Notes: generated by a model from the sequence alone, not told the origin. DNA of 64,000 nucleotides from Poa pratensis (GCA_947311845.1 CAMZMU010000123.1:15173161-15237160); one strand, 5' to 3'. Positions 1 to 12,380 are shown, counted from the first letter of the stretch. Program-made: numbers and translations.

Positions 1-96
1 AGGTTTTGGCCGGGGATGGTAAACCCGTAACCTCCGGTTGTATCGCTTAACCGGTAACACAGCATCACTGTATAGTTCTGCGGTCGGGGCGCCACA
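1..96 (+). repeat. End of 5' LTR of the chromovirus
   Basis: The segment matches 6762-6857 at the end of the 3' LTR and ends in the same GGGCGCCACA. Three or four differences in under 100 bases are visible, mostly small indels, so the insertion is not recent. The rest of this LTR lies upstream of the window. Confidence 0.9.
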
Positions 97-98
97 AG

Positions 99-114
99 TT
101 GGTATCAGAGCAGG
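99..114 (+). other. Primer binding site, initiator Met tRNA type
   Basis: TTGGTATCAGAGCAGG lies 2 bases after the LTR end. TGGTATCAGAGC is the usual plant retrotransposon primer site complementary to the 3' end of initiator methionine tRNA. Confidence 0.88.
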
Positions 115-711
115 ACTGCCTGTAGGAAACCCTTCTACTGGTCGACGTTGAGTCTAGTGTTTGTGAAAATATTTTTAACCTAAAAATGAGTTGTGAAACC
201 ATCTTAGGATTCTTTTTACTCCTTATCTGGTTACATCTAATCTCGGAGCCATCTTACCTCTATTTGAGTTAAAAGTTTTACTCCCCGTGATCCTAAAGAA
301 ACGAGGTTGGGTTCTACCTTTAGTGTTATGTGTCCGGTTGCTCCCGATGCGCTACAATCCGATATCAATCCGATGCGCTACAATCCGAATCAACTCAGAT
401 GTTTAAGAACCCTGTTATCCCTACTGAGCCTAATCACTTATTCCTTCTTTGGTTTTAACCCAAGGACTTGAACAGAAGGTCCCGGATTGTGCCGGATAGT
501 GTGGGTTGAATCACGTGGTTTCTTAACCATTTGAATCTCACGCTAGTGGTACATGATGCTGATCTTTGACCCAAGTTCCATCTTGTTGGTCCCTTGTTCG
601 TTGTTACCCAAAGTATTATCGTCCCTAGTCTGTGTACTTGAGTAGACGCTAATGCTTTTGTCTCAACCATTCGGAGATAGATACTAACGGTGTCCTTGTC
701 AATTCTCCAGA

Positions 712-1732
712 ATGGCTCGAGGAGGCCGTGGTAACAACAACAATGATGAGGAACCGCCGCCACCCCCTTCAATGGCGCAGGTCTTGATGGCCATTGAGGA
801 GAACCGCGGGCGCAATGAGCGGCTGCTCGAGCAGTTGGTGCAGCAGAATACCGGAGGAACAATGAGTGCAACACTCTCACTGAGTTCCTGCGCTCGCAGC
901 CACCCACCTTCTCTGATGCTAAGGAGCCACTGGACGCTGATGACTGGCTTCGCGCTCTGGAGCGCCAGTTCGGCGCGCTGCATGTACCAGTGGCCGAGCA
1001 GGTCAACTTCGCCACCTACCTCCTGACTGGTGCGGCTGGCTGTTGGTGGGAGAGTCATGTGGCGCTATTCGCAGCAGACCATGTTTTCACTTGGGCGGAG
1101 TTCCGCACAGCCTTTCGTGCGGCTTACATACCTCAGCCAATAATGGACCTGAAGAGGAGGGAGTTCCTGGATCTGCACCAGGGTCGTATGGATCTCCGAG
1201 CTTATGGGTGCCAATTCAACCATCTCTCTCGTTACGCCCCACGGGACGTGACCAATGATGCTGACAAGCAAGAGTTGTTCCGCAAGGGCTTGCGCCGAGG
1301 CTCCGCTATGAGTTGCTGCCCTTCAAGTTCCAGAACTACCAGGAGCTGTTCAACCAGGCTCTTACTCTTGAGCAGGGAAGGAAGGAATTTGAGGCTTCCA
1401 AGAGGCCAGCACAAGGGGACCACCCGAGTTCCTCGGTTTCTCAGAGCAAGAAGCAGGGTTTTCGTTCCCTACAGCGCTGTGCCGCGTGCTCCATTCATGC
1501 CGAGGGCCGCGGGATACAGGCCACCACCGCCGCGCCCCACTACTCGACACCTGGGGCGAGCGGAGTGGGTATCGCCTCAGCTATCTGCCCCCCTGGAAAC
1601 ACTTGCTACAGCTGTGGCCAGGCTGGCCACTACTCCAGGGAGTGCCCCCAAAAGGCACCTGTTTCGGTGACACCTGCACGAGCCCCCGCCACTCCAGCTG
1701 GCAAGCTGGCCCTATCGTGCGTGGTCGCCTGA
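712..1732 (+). pseudogene. gag of the chromovirus, frameshifted
   Basis: Nucleocapsid/capsid gene. The ATG at 712 opens a Gly/Arg-rich then Pro-rich N-terminus. Reading moves to a second frame near 990 (capsid region with a WWES...W stretch) and to a third near 1313. The zinc knuckle lies at about 1604-1645 with C-x2-C-x4-H-x4-C spacing (CYSCGQAGHYSREC). The frame changes mean no full Gag can be made from this copy. The knuckle and its position ahead of protease fix the identity; the exact indel sites are not resolved. Confidence 0.85.
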
Positions 1733-1775
1733 ACCATGTCTCTGCTGAAGAAGCTGAGGAGGACCCCGGGTCCTT

Positions 1776-2309
1776 ATGGGTGAGTTACGAATCAACGACA
1801 CCCCAGCTACAGTTTTGTTTGACTCTGGAGCATCGCATTCATTCATTTCTATAGCATTTGCAAAAGACCACAACATACCGTTTGAGAAGATGAGCCGTCC
1901 CTTGATGATCTCCACGCCTGGTTCCAAATGGCAAACCGATGGGGTTACCCCGGAGGTCCAGATTACTATAGGTCACTGGTCCTTCCCTTTCGCGCTGGTA
2001 GCTTTGAAGTCAAATGGCATTGATGTCATACTGGGCATGAACTGGTTAGTAAAATACCGGGCTAATCTCGACTGTGCTGCCAAGAACATTACCGTGACCA
2101 CTTCTTCCGGCGACATTGTAGAGTATTGGTCTGCACTATCAAGACCTCCATCCTCAATCATTCCCCTCTCACCGGAGATCAGCCTCTACTTTATGGAAGG
2201 CTTGTCCCCTCCTGAAATTCATGAAATACACGTGGTGTGTGACTTCCCGGATGTGTTCCCGGAAGAATTGCCTGGCATGCCACCTGATCGAGTGTGGAGT
2301 TTGTCATAG
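1776..2309 (+). pseudogene. Retropepsin (protease) region of the chromovirus
   Basis: Aspartic protease segment that would process the Gag-Pol precursor. The catalytic motif DSGASHSFIS begins at about 1821, and the later hydrophobic ILGMNWL typical of Ty3 proteases is present near 2030. The frame runs to a stop at 2307-2309 and overlaps the start of the reverse transcriptase frame at 2294, so a frameshift separates the two domains. Catalytic residues look intact, but the domain is detached from its neighbours. Confidence 0.85.
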
Positions 2310-3600
2310 ATCTAATGCCAGGTACTGCTCCGATTTCCAAGAAACCCTACCGTATGCCGGTGGAAGAGTTGGCTCTGTTGAAAGAGCAAATTGATGAGCT
2401 GTTAGCGAAGGATTTCATTCAGCCTAGCAGTTCACCTTGGGGTTGTCCGGTACTCTTCGTCAAGAAGAGGGATTCTACCGTTCCTCGTTTGGTCTCTGAT
2501 TATAGGCCGTTGAATGCGGTGACAATCAAGAACAAGTATCCTATTCCCCGGATCAATGATCTGTTAGATCAGTTAGCTGGTGCAACAGTATTCTCCAAGA
2601 TGGATCTGAGGTCAGGATACCATCAGATCAAGATCAGAAAGGAGGATATCCCAAAGACGGCATTTGTTACTCGCTATGGCTCATATGAGTATACCGTCAT
2701 GTCCTTTGGTCTCACCAATGCTCCAGCTACTTTCATGAGGCTCATGAACTCCATCTTCATGGATTATCTTGACAAGTTTGTCGTCATTTACATCGATGAC
2801 ATCCTCGTTTATTCCAAAACCGACGAAGAGCATGCTGAGCATCTTCGGTTGGTTCTGACACGACTTCGAGAACACCGCCTTATGCCAAGTTCTCCAAGTG
2901 TGAGTTCTGGTTGGATAACTTGTCTTCCTTGGTCATGTGATATCCGCTAATGGTGTGGCAGTCATTCCCGACAAGATTCAATCCATTTTGGATTGGAAAA
3001 CTCCAATGTCAGTCAAGGACATTCGTAGCTTTCTCGGATTGGCGGGTTACTACCGCCGATTCATCGAAGGTTTCTCCAAGATAGCCAAGGCCATGACTGA
3101 CCTTCTCAAGAAGGATAAAAAGTTTGCATGGACGGACAAAGCTGAAGAGAGCTTCAAGCACTGAAAGCCAAACTCACATCTGCTCCTGTGCTCGTCCTGC
3201 CGGACACCAGCAAGGATTTTGTCGTCTTCTGTGACGCCTCCCTGCAAGGCTTGGGCTGTGTACTAATGCAAGAGGGCCATGTGGTGGCGTATGCTTCCCG
3301 CCAATTGAAGCCGCATGAGCACAATTACCCTACTCATGATCTAGAACTTGCCGCTGTTGTTTATGCTCTGAAGCAGTGGAGACCATACTGTTTGGTAACC
3401 GTTGCGAGATTTTCTCGGATCATAAGAGTCTGAAGTACCTCTTCACACAGCCAGATTTAAATCTCAGGCAGACGTTGGTTGGAGTTAATAAAGGACTATG
3501 ATGTGAGTCTGAACTATCAACCCGGCAAAGCCAACGTCGTGGCTGACGCGCTAAGTCGGAAGTCCTATTGCAACAATCTGATGGTTGAAAAGGCTCAACC
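2294..3600 (+). pseudogene. Reverse transcriptase and RNase H of the chromovirus, frameshifted
   Basis: RT core from about 2330 with the [17 protein letters not shown] and [10 protein letters not shown] blocks. The catalytic YIDD is at 2789-2800. The frame breaks near 2900, continues at 2937 ([17 protein letters not shown]), breaks again near 3163 and reaches RNase H at 3188 ([27 protein letters not shown]). A further break lies near 3400, and the RNase H end (NVVADALSRK) is visible near 3535-3560. Family order and motifs are clear. The copy cannot encode a single active RT-RNase H. Confidence 0.88.
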
Positions 3601-3810
3601 TGCTTTGTAAGAGTTCCCGTTTGAACCTGGAAATTGTTCCCTCTGGCTACCTAGCAAATCTGGAGATCAAGTCTACACTCGAAGACCAGATTAAGGATGT
3701 CCAAAACGTGATAAGGGTATTATGAAAATCAAGGAGAACATTGCTAGCGGGAAGGCCAAATGTTTCTCTGTCAATGACTCCGGAGTAGTTTATTTGGTGA
3801 CCGTCTAGTA

Positions 3811-5126
3811 GTGCCAAAGAAACGAAAATTGAGGGAGCTGATACTCCAAGAAGCTCATGAATCTCCTCTATCTATCATCCCGGTAGTACCAAAATGTACC
3901 AAGACCTTCGCCACAATTCTGGTGGACCGGATGAAACGAGAAATCGCCAAGTATGTTGCTGAATGCGACACCTGTCGACGGGTAAAGCTGAACATCAAAG
4001 GCCTGCCGGCACTCTTCGCCCTATTGCAGTTCCAGAGTGGAAATGGGATGAAATTGGTATGGATTTCATTACTGGACTGCCGAAGTCCCCTAAGGGAAAC
4101 GATGCAATTTGGGTAATCATTGATCGACTATCAAAAGTTGCTCACTTCCTCCCTGTTCGTGTTGACATCACAGCTGCTAAGTTGGCAGACCTGTATGCTT
4201 CCAGGATCGTCGTACTCCACGGCGTTCCCAAGAAGATAATCTCGGATCGTGGAAGTCTGTTCACCTCCAAATTTTGGACTAGTTTCCAACAAGCTATGGG
4301 AACTCGTCTCAACTTCAGCACAGCGTTCCATCCTCAAACCGATGGTCAGACCGAAAGAGTGAACCAAGTTGGAAGACATGCCAGGGCATGTGTAATCTCC
4401 TTTGGCAAGGGTTGGGAGAAGTATCTTCCCTTCGCAGAGTTCTCCTACAACAATAGCTACCAAGCTAGTCTGGGTATGGCCCCATTCGAGGTTCTGTATG
4501 GAAGAAAATGCCGCACTCCGCTGAATTGGTCCGAGACTGGAGAGAGGGCACTCTTCGGTCCGGATATCATCAATGAAGCTAAGGAGAAGGTTAGAATCAT
4601 ACGAGAGAATCTGAAGATTGCCCAGTCTAGGCAGAAGAGTTACTATGACAAGCATCATCAGGAGGTTCACTATGAAATTGGTGATAAAGCTTACCTCCGT
4701 GTCTCTCCCCTTCGAGGCGTTCATCGCTTCGGGATCAAGGGAAAATTGGCCCCTCGCTACATTGGCCCTTTCACTGTTCTGGCCAAGCGAGGAGATCTTT
4801 CTTATCAATTGGAGTTACCATCCAACTTCCCAGATGTGCATGATGTGTTTCATGTATCCCAACTCCGCCGTTGTTTCAAAGATCCTATCCACGGAGTCAA
4901 TCATGAGGAGCTGGATATCCAGGAGGATCTCACTTATCGCGAGCACCCTATCCGTATCCTGGATGAAGCAGAAAGGAAGACTCGTAACAAGACCACCAAG
5001 TTCCTAAAAATTCAGTGGTCTCACCATTCCAAAGAAGAAGCAACCAGGGAAAGGGAGTCTAGTCTTCGTGAGGAGTATCCCGACTTCCTTCCAAACTCTT
5101 GGAATCTCGGGACGAGATTCCTGTAA
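3811..5126 (+). pseudogene. Integrase with chromodomain-like tail
   Basis: Integrase that would insert element cDNA. The N-terminal zinc-binding half is in one frame (3811-4000, ending near CDTCRRVK) and the core runs on in a second frame from 3963. Core residues of the D,D(35)E triad are visible in GMDFITGLPKS, ISDRGS and HPQTDGQTERVNQ. A GPF-type C-terminal region follows (YIGPFTVL), then HDVFHVSQLRR and a chromodomain-like segment (RILDEAERKTR... IQWSHHSKEEAT), which targets insertion in chromoviruses. The long 3963-5126 frame is intact; only its link to upstream pol is broken. The stop lies 12 bases before the 3' LTR. Confidence 0.88.
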
Positions 5127-5138
5127 GGGGGGTAGAAT

Positions 5139-6857
5139 TGTAACAGCCCCAAGTTTGTGAACCTAAAATGTGAACCAAATTTTCACTTTTGCATTTCATT
5201 CATGCATCATGGCATTATTTGTTTTAGTGTTCAAGTTGAAACAAAGTTATGAGAACAAATTAAAACAAATGAAAACAAGAGCATCGTTTAAATTCAATCC
5301 TTGCAATTCAAATGTGTTTGTTTTTGACAAACACAAATACAAATGCTAATCCATATTTGTCAAGGAAGTTCCAAGAGTTCAAAATATATTTCTCTCAAAG
5401 AGATTCAAATGGTAGAATTTAAAGAAATGGGAAAATTCAATAATACCATAAGCAATTCCCTATTTTATTCTCCACTCAAATGAACTCCAATTGACCTCAA
5501 ATTTTTATGAGGGCTTGCCTCTGATGCAAAGAGAATACCCCAAAAATTTCATCAAATTTGGAATTATGTAAGTACCCCAAATATTCCAAAAACTATTGCT
5601 GTTATTTTATTCCAAAACAGAAAAGGACCTATTTGTAAATGGGAAAAGTGCAGCCAGGGGGTTTTTGTAATTTGCGCATCGTCTCTCTCTCCTCCCGCCC
5701 GACACGGCCGCGCCGTTGCCGGCGAGCGAGGGAGGCCCCCCCCCCCCACGACGTCCTGCGTCGCGCCGCCCGACCCCCCCTCCTCTCCTCTCCCCTGCGG
5801 GGTAGGGTGTTGGAGGCACTGAACTTGCCCTACCGCCACTGATGATTCTGGGTTAGTCTCAAGCGAGGGAGAAGTCGACACCGCTCCCACCCAGCCAGCT
5901 CTCCATGGAAGAGAGCTAATGTACAGGCAATGGGCCGGACGGTACGCGTGGCAAAAACAGTACACCCCTGCAGGGTAAATCTTTTCGAAAAGCCGTGTCC
6001 ACGGTTATGGACGACTTGGTGCCGGATTCAGAGACCATAGAAAACTTGAACGGAATGATTAAAACCTGAGTACTAAAGGTACTACCAAGAATGCAAGGTT
6101 GACTTCCTCGAGGGTGATTCGGGGAGGTGCCTTGATAGACAGGTGAAGTGATTGTTGGTGGTTGTTGAGAAAGTTGATCAAAAGAAAAGAGTTTACTTCT
6201 TATCCCCTTTTTAAAATATTCTGATTAGTCGATGCCAGATGTCTTTTATAAAGAAAACCAGCTTTATGCAAAACAGCCATAAAACCTTTGAAAGCCAATC
6301 ATCGAGCTAGTAGCTCTAGTAATCTTGCAGAGTTCGTAGAACTCAACGTTGTTTATTTGATTTCAGTGGAGGACTTCACCGACACTGAAGGTGGGTTCTA
6401 TGTGGACGTCGACGAGTAGTCTAGGGTTCCCAGGTGGCAGCTTGGGACATCCCGGAACAGCTGGCGCTGGAATGTTTATCTATAGGCCTCTTAGGCCATA
6501 ATTTGGATCTTGTTGTTTAGAACAACTTAATTCGCTTCCGCATGATGTACTGTTGGGTCTGTGACCTCTGGTTGTAATATTTGCTATCTTTCTCTATTAT
6601 AAGAGTTGAACTATAATGCTTTGAGTCGTAGAGTCTGTGATGTGCCAGTTGTTCCACAAGTCTTGATCTCTTTATTATGCATTGATAGTTGTGCCTGCGT
6701 TAAGGCATCAATCGGGGTGTTGCGTTGCCGATGATCCATTCCGAGCAACGTCTGCCAAAGGTTTTGGCCGGGGATTGGTAAACCCGTAACCTCTGGTTGT
6801 ATCGCTTAACCGGTAACACACATCATCACTGTATAGTTCTGCGGTCGGGGCGCCACA
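5139..6857 (+). repeat. 3' LTR of the chromovirus (1.72 kb)
   Basis: It begins TGTAACAGCCCC right after a purine tract (about 5123-5138, GTAAGGGGGG) and ends GGCGCCACA. Its last roughly 96 bases recur at 1-96. A C-rich, GC-rich patch lies at about 5690-5800. The next bases, GAACT (6858-6862), are the expected 5-bp target duplication; the matching copy would lie left of the window. Confidence 0.88.
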
Positions 6858-6858
6858 G

Positions 6859-9333
6859 AACTGGGATATATTTGCGTGGTGTCCAGCCGACATGCCAGGT
6901 ATTCCCAGGGAATTCGCCGAGCACTCTCTCCAATTATTTCCAGATGCTAAACCAGTCAAGCAAACAATGCGCCGCATATCCGGCCCGAAAAGAACCGCAG
7001 TCGAAGCCGAAGTCGACAGACTACTCGCAGCAGGTTTCCTCGGAGAAATCAAGAAATCACAATGGGTGGCCAACCCTGTACTTGTAGAGAAGAAGCACAC
7101 AGATATCCTTCGGATGTGCATAGATTTCACAGCACTCAATAAATGCTGTCCAAAGGATCACTTTTCACTACCTCGGATCGACCAGATCGTCGACTCCACC
7201 GCTGGGTGCGCTCGTTTGTCCTTCTTGGATGCTTACTCAGGTTACCACCAGATAAGGATGAAGGAAGAGGATGAAGAGAAAACGGCGTTCATAACCCCAC
7301 TCGGGGTCTACTGCTACACAACAATGCCTTTCGGGCTCAAGAACGCAGGCGCAACCTACCAGCGCATGATGCAGGGCTGCCTTAAGAAGCAAATTGGGCG
7401 GAACGTCCAGGTCTACGTAGATGACATCGTCATCACAACAAGGGAGGAAAACACACTACTCGATGACTTGCGAGAGACGTTCGCAAACCTCAAACGCTTC
7501 CACATCAAGCTCAACCCGAAGAAGTGCACGTTCGGCGTGCCAGCCGGGCAGCTCTTGGGGTACCTAGTCTCGGCTCGTGGAATTGAGGCAGACCCGGAGA
7601 AAATACAGGCCATCTTAACAATGCAAAGGCCTTCAAAGCTCCATGACGTGCAAAAATTAGCGGGTCGAGTGGCAGCGCTCAGTCGATTCATCAGCAAACT
7701 AGGCGAAAAAGCACTCCCGTTCTATCAGCTGATGAAGAAAGCAGACAAATTCGAGTGGACGCCAGAAGCCGAAGCAGCTTTCACGGACCTCAAGCGAGTC
7801 CTCACAAGCCCTCCAATCCTCGTCGCACCAAGGGAGCGAGAGCCACTATACCTATATGTCTCCGCAACTAATAGGGTGGTTAGTACCGTACTGGTAGTCG
7901 AACGAAGGGAGGAGGGACACGCCCAAAGCATACAACGCCCAGTCTATTACTTGAGTGAAGTGCTCTCCATATCAAAACAGCGGTACCCGCACTATCAAAA
8001 GTTGGCCTACGCCGTGTTCATGTCCTCAAGAAAGCTGACACACTAATTCGCAGAACACCCGATCACTGTAATCAGCACTTCAGGGATCGGAGACATCCTC
8101 ACAAACCCCAATGCAACTGGGCGAGTCGCAAAATGGCTCATCGAGCTAGGACCACGAGATATCAAATATGATTACCCGAAAGCCATCAAAGCACAAGTCT
8201 TACCTGATTTCCATACCGAGTGGATCGAAGCTCAATTACCAGGAGCACCAGATGTATCCAACTCATGGACTATGTACTTCGACGGCTCAAAGATGAATGA
8301 AGGCGCAGGCGCAGGTGTCATCCTCATATCACCAAAAGGCGGCAAGCTTCGGTATATCCTGCAGATGGGATTCGAGTTACCATCCAATAATGAAGCAGAA
8401 TACGAGGCCCTGATCCATGGCATGCGGATGGCTAAATCCCTCGGGTGCACTCGACTGATGATCTATGGTGACTCGAATCTTGTGGTGCAGCAAACAATGA
8501 AGGCATGTGATGCAATCGCAGATAACATGATCGCCTACCGTGACCTGTACAACTTAATGGAGGGCAGCTTTGAAGGCTGCGAGTTGCGTCACATAGGGCG
8601 CGAGAGTAACGAAGAAGCAGATAAGCTAGCCAACATTGGCGCGACCAAAGCACCAGTTCCACCTGGTGTCTTCCTCGAGCGTATCGAGCACAGGTCCATC
8701 AAGAAAAAGTGAACATCTCCTACATCAGCCGCACCAGTCAAAAGCAAAACACCCAGCACAGAGGACTTGCCAGTCGAGGTACTCCTCATTGAGCCAACTT
8801 GGACTCAACCTTTCCTCGCATACATACTCCGCGGCGAGGTACCTGAAGACATAACAGAGTCAAGACGCGTCACCCGAAGATCTAAAGCATATACCGTCAT
8901 CAACGGTGAACTATACAAGCGCAGCGTATCAGGTATGTTCCAACGATGCATAGCATTTGAAGATGGCCAGGCCATCCTTCGTGATATTCATGCAGGTACT
9001 TGCGGGCATCATGCCAGCAGTCGATCACTCGTAGCCAAAGCCTTTCGCGCAAGCTTCTACTGGCCCACAACACTCAAAGACGCGGAGGACATAGTCAAAA
9101 GGTGCATCGGCTGTCAAAAATTCGCCACAAAGCCGCACGCACCCGTATCGGCGTTGAAGACAATACCATTGGCCTGGCCCTTCGCCCAGTGGGGGCTCGA
9201 TATGGTCGGGCCACTCAAAAAATCCTCCCATGGAGGGCATACTCACCTTCTGGTGGCGGTCGACCGTCGAGTCGGTCCTGTGGCCGCGCCTCCTCCTTCG
9301 ACTGGTCAAAACAAACACCTATGGCAAAAATAA
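6859..9333 (+). pseudogene. Tat-lineage pol (RT, RNase H, second RNase H, truncated integrase)
   Basis: One reading frame runs from 6859 to 9333 with two internal stops: TAA at 8044-8046 between the first RNase H and the linker, and TGA at 8710-8712 after the second RNase H. RT motifs FLDAYSGYHQI, FGLKNAGATYQR and YVDDIV (about 7412) are present. The second RNase H (from about 8272) shows YFDGS, NNEAEYEAL and YGDSNLVV. The integrase zinc finger (HAGTCGHH ... CIGCQKFA) is intact and the core starts at WGLDMVGP, but homology stops near 9265, just after VAVD, and the second and third catalytic residues are missing. A deletion or rearrangement there joins integrase to the antisense gene region. 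Confidence 0.88.
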
Positions 9334-9343
9334 TGCAAGAATG

Positions 9344-12300
9344 TTATCCCAGTCGACCTGTGTGTCGAGTCCACAATTCAATTTCCAAAAAGAGCTTACA
9401 TTCAAGCTGTAAGTTCACTTTCTCTGTAGTTGGAGATGGCCTCGACTGCAACTCCGCATATGCGTCTTGTGTCTTCTTTAGCTCGCTTGTCACCTTGGAA
9501 AGTTTGAGCTGAAGGAAGTCGATGATTTTCTGATCATTCACGCTACGTGACTGAGTGGAGCCGCTCGCACCTGGACCAGTCGATGTTCTAGAAGCTCGGG
9601 TCTACATCCAGAATAACTCAGAACATAAGAGAAACAGAAGAGATCAAGCAAAAGGCTCGGGGGCTGTGCCTCCCGATAACTGGAGTTCATATTTCATGAA
9701 GCACAAATACGAAGTCTGAATTTTTACAGCAAAAGCAAAATCATAAAATCCCTAAAACTAGGCGAGGGAATCACTCGCTAGTCATCGACTTCTTGGAGGA
9801 AGCCTTCTTCGCCTGAACCTTGGCTGCCCTGTCTTCAACAGTTGATACAAGCTGTTGAGCATACTTTTGGGCAGCCTCCATCCAAGTGCCTAACCCGACG
9901 GTTTTGCCGCCAGGCCCCCTCGGGAACTTCGTCGTGACCTTGTCAAAATCTGCCTCGACTCCGTGCGCGAGCAACATGAGAAAAGTAGTCTGAGCACCAC
10001 TTACCATTTGCTCGCGACAGAAATCGGCGACGGCAGTTCCTTCGGGCTTGAACAGCTCCACCAGTTCTGCAAACGTAGATGGAAGCTCATCATCTGGGAA
10101 GAAGCTGCTGTGAAGGGCGCCCAAAGCACTCGCCGCCTTCGTCAGCATCTCCCCTGCCCTACTGTTGGCAACCTCTGCGACAGCTACACTTTCATCAAGT
10201 GAAGCGCCAATGTTTTGCTTGCCAGGGCAGTAGGGCCATCCATCAACCTAGCATAGCATGTGAATACCATGTTCAGAAGCATAGTACAACAACTTCAAAT
10301 ATCTAATGCAATGGCAAAATTGCATACCTGTCAAAGTGGTGCTGGCAGCAGAGAGTCGACCAATTGCCTGGTCTTCCCTAACTTCGGCTGCTTTCAGCCT
10401 CTTCTCCAGATCAGCAACTCGACGGGTAGCCTTGCCCATCTCTTCTGCAGCGGCAGTCGCTGACTCTGCGAAACACATAAGCATTTCTTCAACATGCTGC
10501 AAAAGGTAGTCACATCAAAAACACTCGAGTTCTCATTACAGGATACTTACTCTTCGCATCCTCGAGTTGCTGCTGCAAGGTGGCGACTTCCGTCTCCATG
10601 TGTACATATTTGGAGCCAGCCTTCAGTAGCTCTTGTACAAATGACTACAGCACAACACACGAAAGTTCAGAACAGATTTATCGGGTCTATGAACAACTAT
10701 GGTACAAAAGCACAAGCTTACATGATTTAAGAAGGACGAAGTCGACGCAGGAACACCTGTCGCTGCTGCCTATCCTTGTCAGCCGCAACCTCAGGCTCAG
10801 TGGTGTAGCCGCGTCTGCGGCAGCCGGAGTCGCAGCGGTAGGCGGCTGTTCTGGTGGCAAGCTCCGAGCAGTCGACGCCGCACTGCTCTTCTCCATCTGA
10901 GGTGGCGGTGGCAAATCCTCATCCGAGGACACGCTGTTTCGCACATGCTAGTAAACAACTTGGCAACGTTCATAAACCATCAAAAAGCAAATGCACATAC
11001 TACTTACTCTTCAGTAAGGTCGACCATTCGACCAGGTGCAAGCACCCATGCTTGGGCGTGATCTCTTCGGGGTCGAGGGGGAAGCGAGCGAATCGGAGGA
11101 ACATCGAGTGGCGCCATCGTCGACTCCGTCTCGTTTCCCTCCTTCTCCTCCGAGTCAGCAGTGTCTTCTTCCTCGCGCGACCGTTTTTGCTTGGCCTGCA
11201 CCTCAGCATCGCCTTCATCAGCGTCTGGCGTATGTGCGGTGGCGAGTGAGGTCACTTCATCATCAGAGCCCGCCTCGAGTGGCTCATTGTCCGGCACTGG
11301 GCCGCTCTCTGGCAAAGGAGGCATCGACTCATACATTCTGTGTCCCTGCACACAGAAACAGCAAAGGAATCAACATCGCACATGCATAACATATCAACTT
11401 ACATATAGTATCGACTGTTACCTCTGGTAGAGGGTTGCTGGTTTCATATGGAGCCACAGGCGAGTTCATCTCGCAAGGCTCTTCATCAGTCAGTTTGGTA
11501 AGGCTTCTTACCAACTTCTCTGCTTCCGCATCAGAAAGTTCCACTGCACGTGAGCGGGTTGGATCAGAAACCCCGTTGTATGCCCACATAGCATGAGCTC
11601 GGGCTCGGAGGGGCTGCACTCGCCTCTTGGCAAAATGGCTAGCAGATGGATGCCCGTAACCTCCCGACCAACAGTGGTCTGAAGCTTTAGCACCTTCTCC
11701 ATCAGAATGTCAGCCTCTTCGGCTTCGACTCCGGTCGGCTGGGCGATCCAGGATGGCCTCTTCTTCACCAGGGCGTCTGCGTCAAAGGGAGGCAACCCGA
11801 ACGCTTGGGTGCCTATGGTCACATCCTTGATGTAGAACCACTTTTGGCGCCATCCTTGCACAGACTCCAGAAGTTGATCTTGAAGTACTCGACGTCAGGT
11901 CGAGTCTGTACTCCAAAACCACCAGGTCCCTTGACACTGTGCTGGCGCTTGACGTTGAAGATGCGGCGAAACAGCCCGAAGTGGGGCGCAACGCCCAAGA
12001 AGCACTCGCAAAGAACGAAGAAACACGCAATGTGCAAAAGCCCATTGGGCGTAAAATCGTGCAATTGCACTCCATAAACGTGCATCAGTGCACGAAGAAA
12101 GTTGTGAACAGGGAAGGAGAAGCCCCTGTTCACAAAATCCACAAAACAGACCCGCTCATTGGGGCCTGGGCGCGGGATTACCTCGGGCGGGGATGCGAAC
12201 CTGCGACGCGTCCGCAGGAATCAGCCCGTCGTTCCTCAGGCCGGTGAGCATCCTCTTGCTGCAAGTGGTCTTGGTCCACGAGCCTTTGTCCCTCTTCAAA

Positions 12301-12380
12301 CCGCTGGCAGCGGCTCCAGCGGCGCTGTCTGCCGACGCGTTCGCGGCGCTCCTGCCCTTCCGGGTCACGGGCTTCGTCAT
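9344..12380 (-). pseudogene. Antisense multi-exon gene of the Tat element, PF04195-like (putative gypsy-type transposon protein)
   Basis: A chain of minus-strand coding blocks, opposite in direction to pol, between pol and the 3' LTR. It starts at an ATG near 12380 with a basic Ala-rich leader. The conserved core lies at about 12142-11508 (key stretches FVDFVNRG, FLRALMHVYGV, GLLHIACFFVLCECFLG and WFYIKD). Acidic low-complexity blocks follow at about 11351-11010 and 10944-10700, then an Ala/Glu coiled coil at about 10502-10330 and a C-terminal block at about 10150-9771 ending in TGA. A further coiled-coil block lies at 9541-9344. Splice-like borders separate the blocks. A one-base frame break near 12150 splits the first exon, so this copy is probably not functional. 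The role is unknown; such genes are established in Tat elements of grasses. Confidence 0.72.

Larger units (their letters stand above)
1..6857 (+). mobile_element. Ty3/gypsy chromovirus (Tekay-like), 5' LTR truncated by window edge
   Basis: Plus-strand LTR retrotransposon with gag, protease, reverse transcriptase, RNase H and integrase in that order, which is the Ty3/gypsy order. The first 96 bases match the last part of the 3' LTR (6762-6857), with a few substitutions and small indels, so the left end lies outside the window. An initiator-Met-type primer site follows the 5' LTR, and a purine tract precedes the 3' LTR at 5139. A chromodomain-like tail after the integrase supports the chromovirus group; Tekay is inferred from its general look. 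The coding region shifts frame repeatedly, so this copy is dead. It sits inside the pol gene of the element that continues at 6858. Confidence 0.93.
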
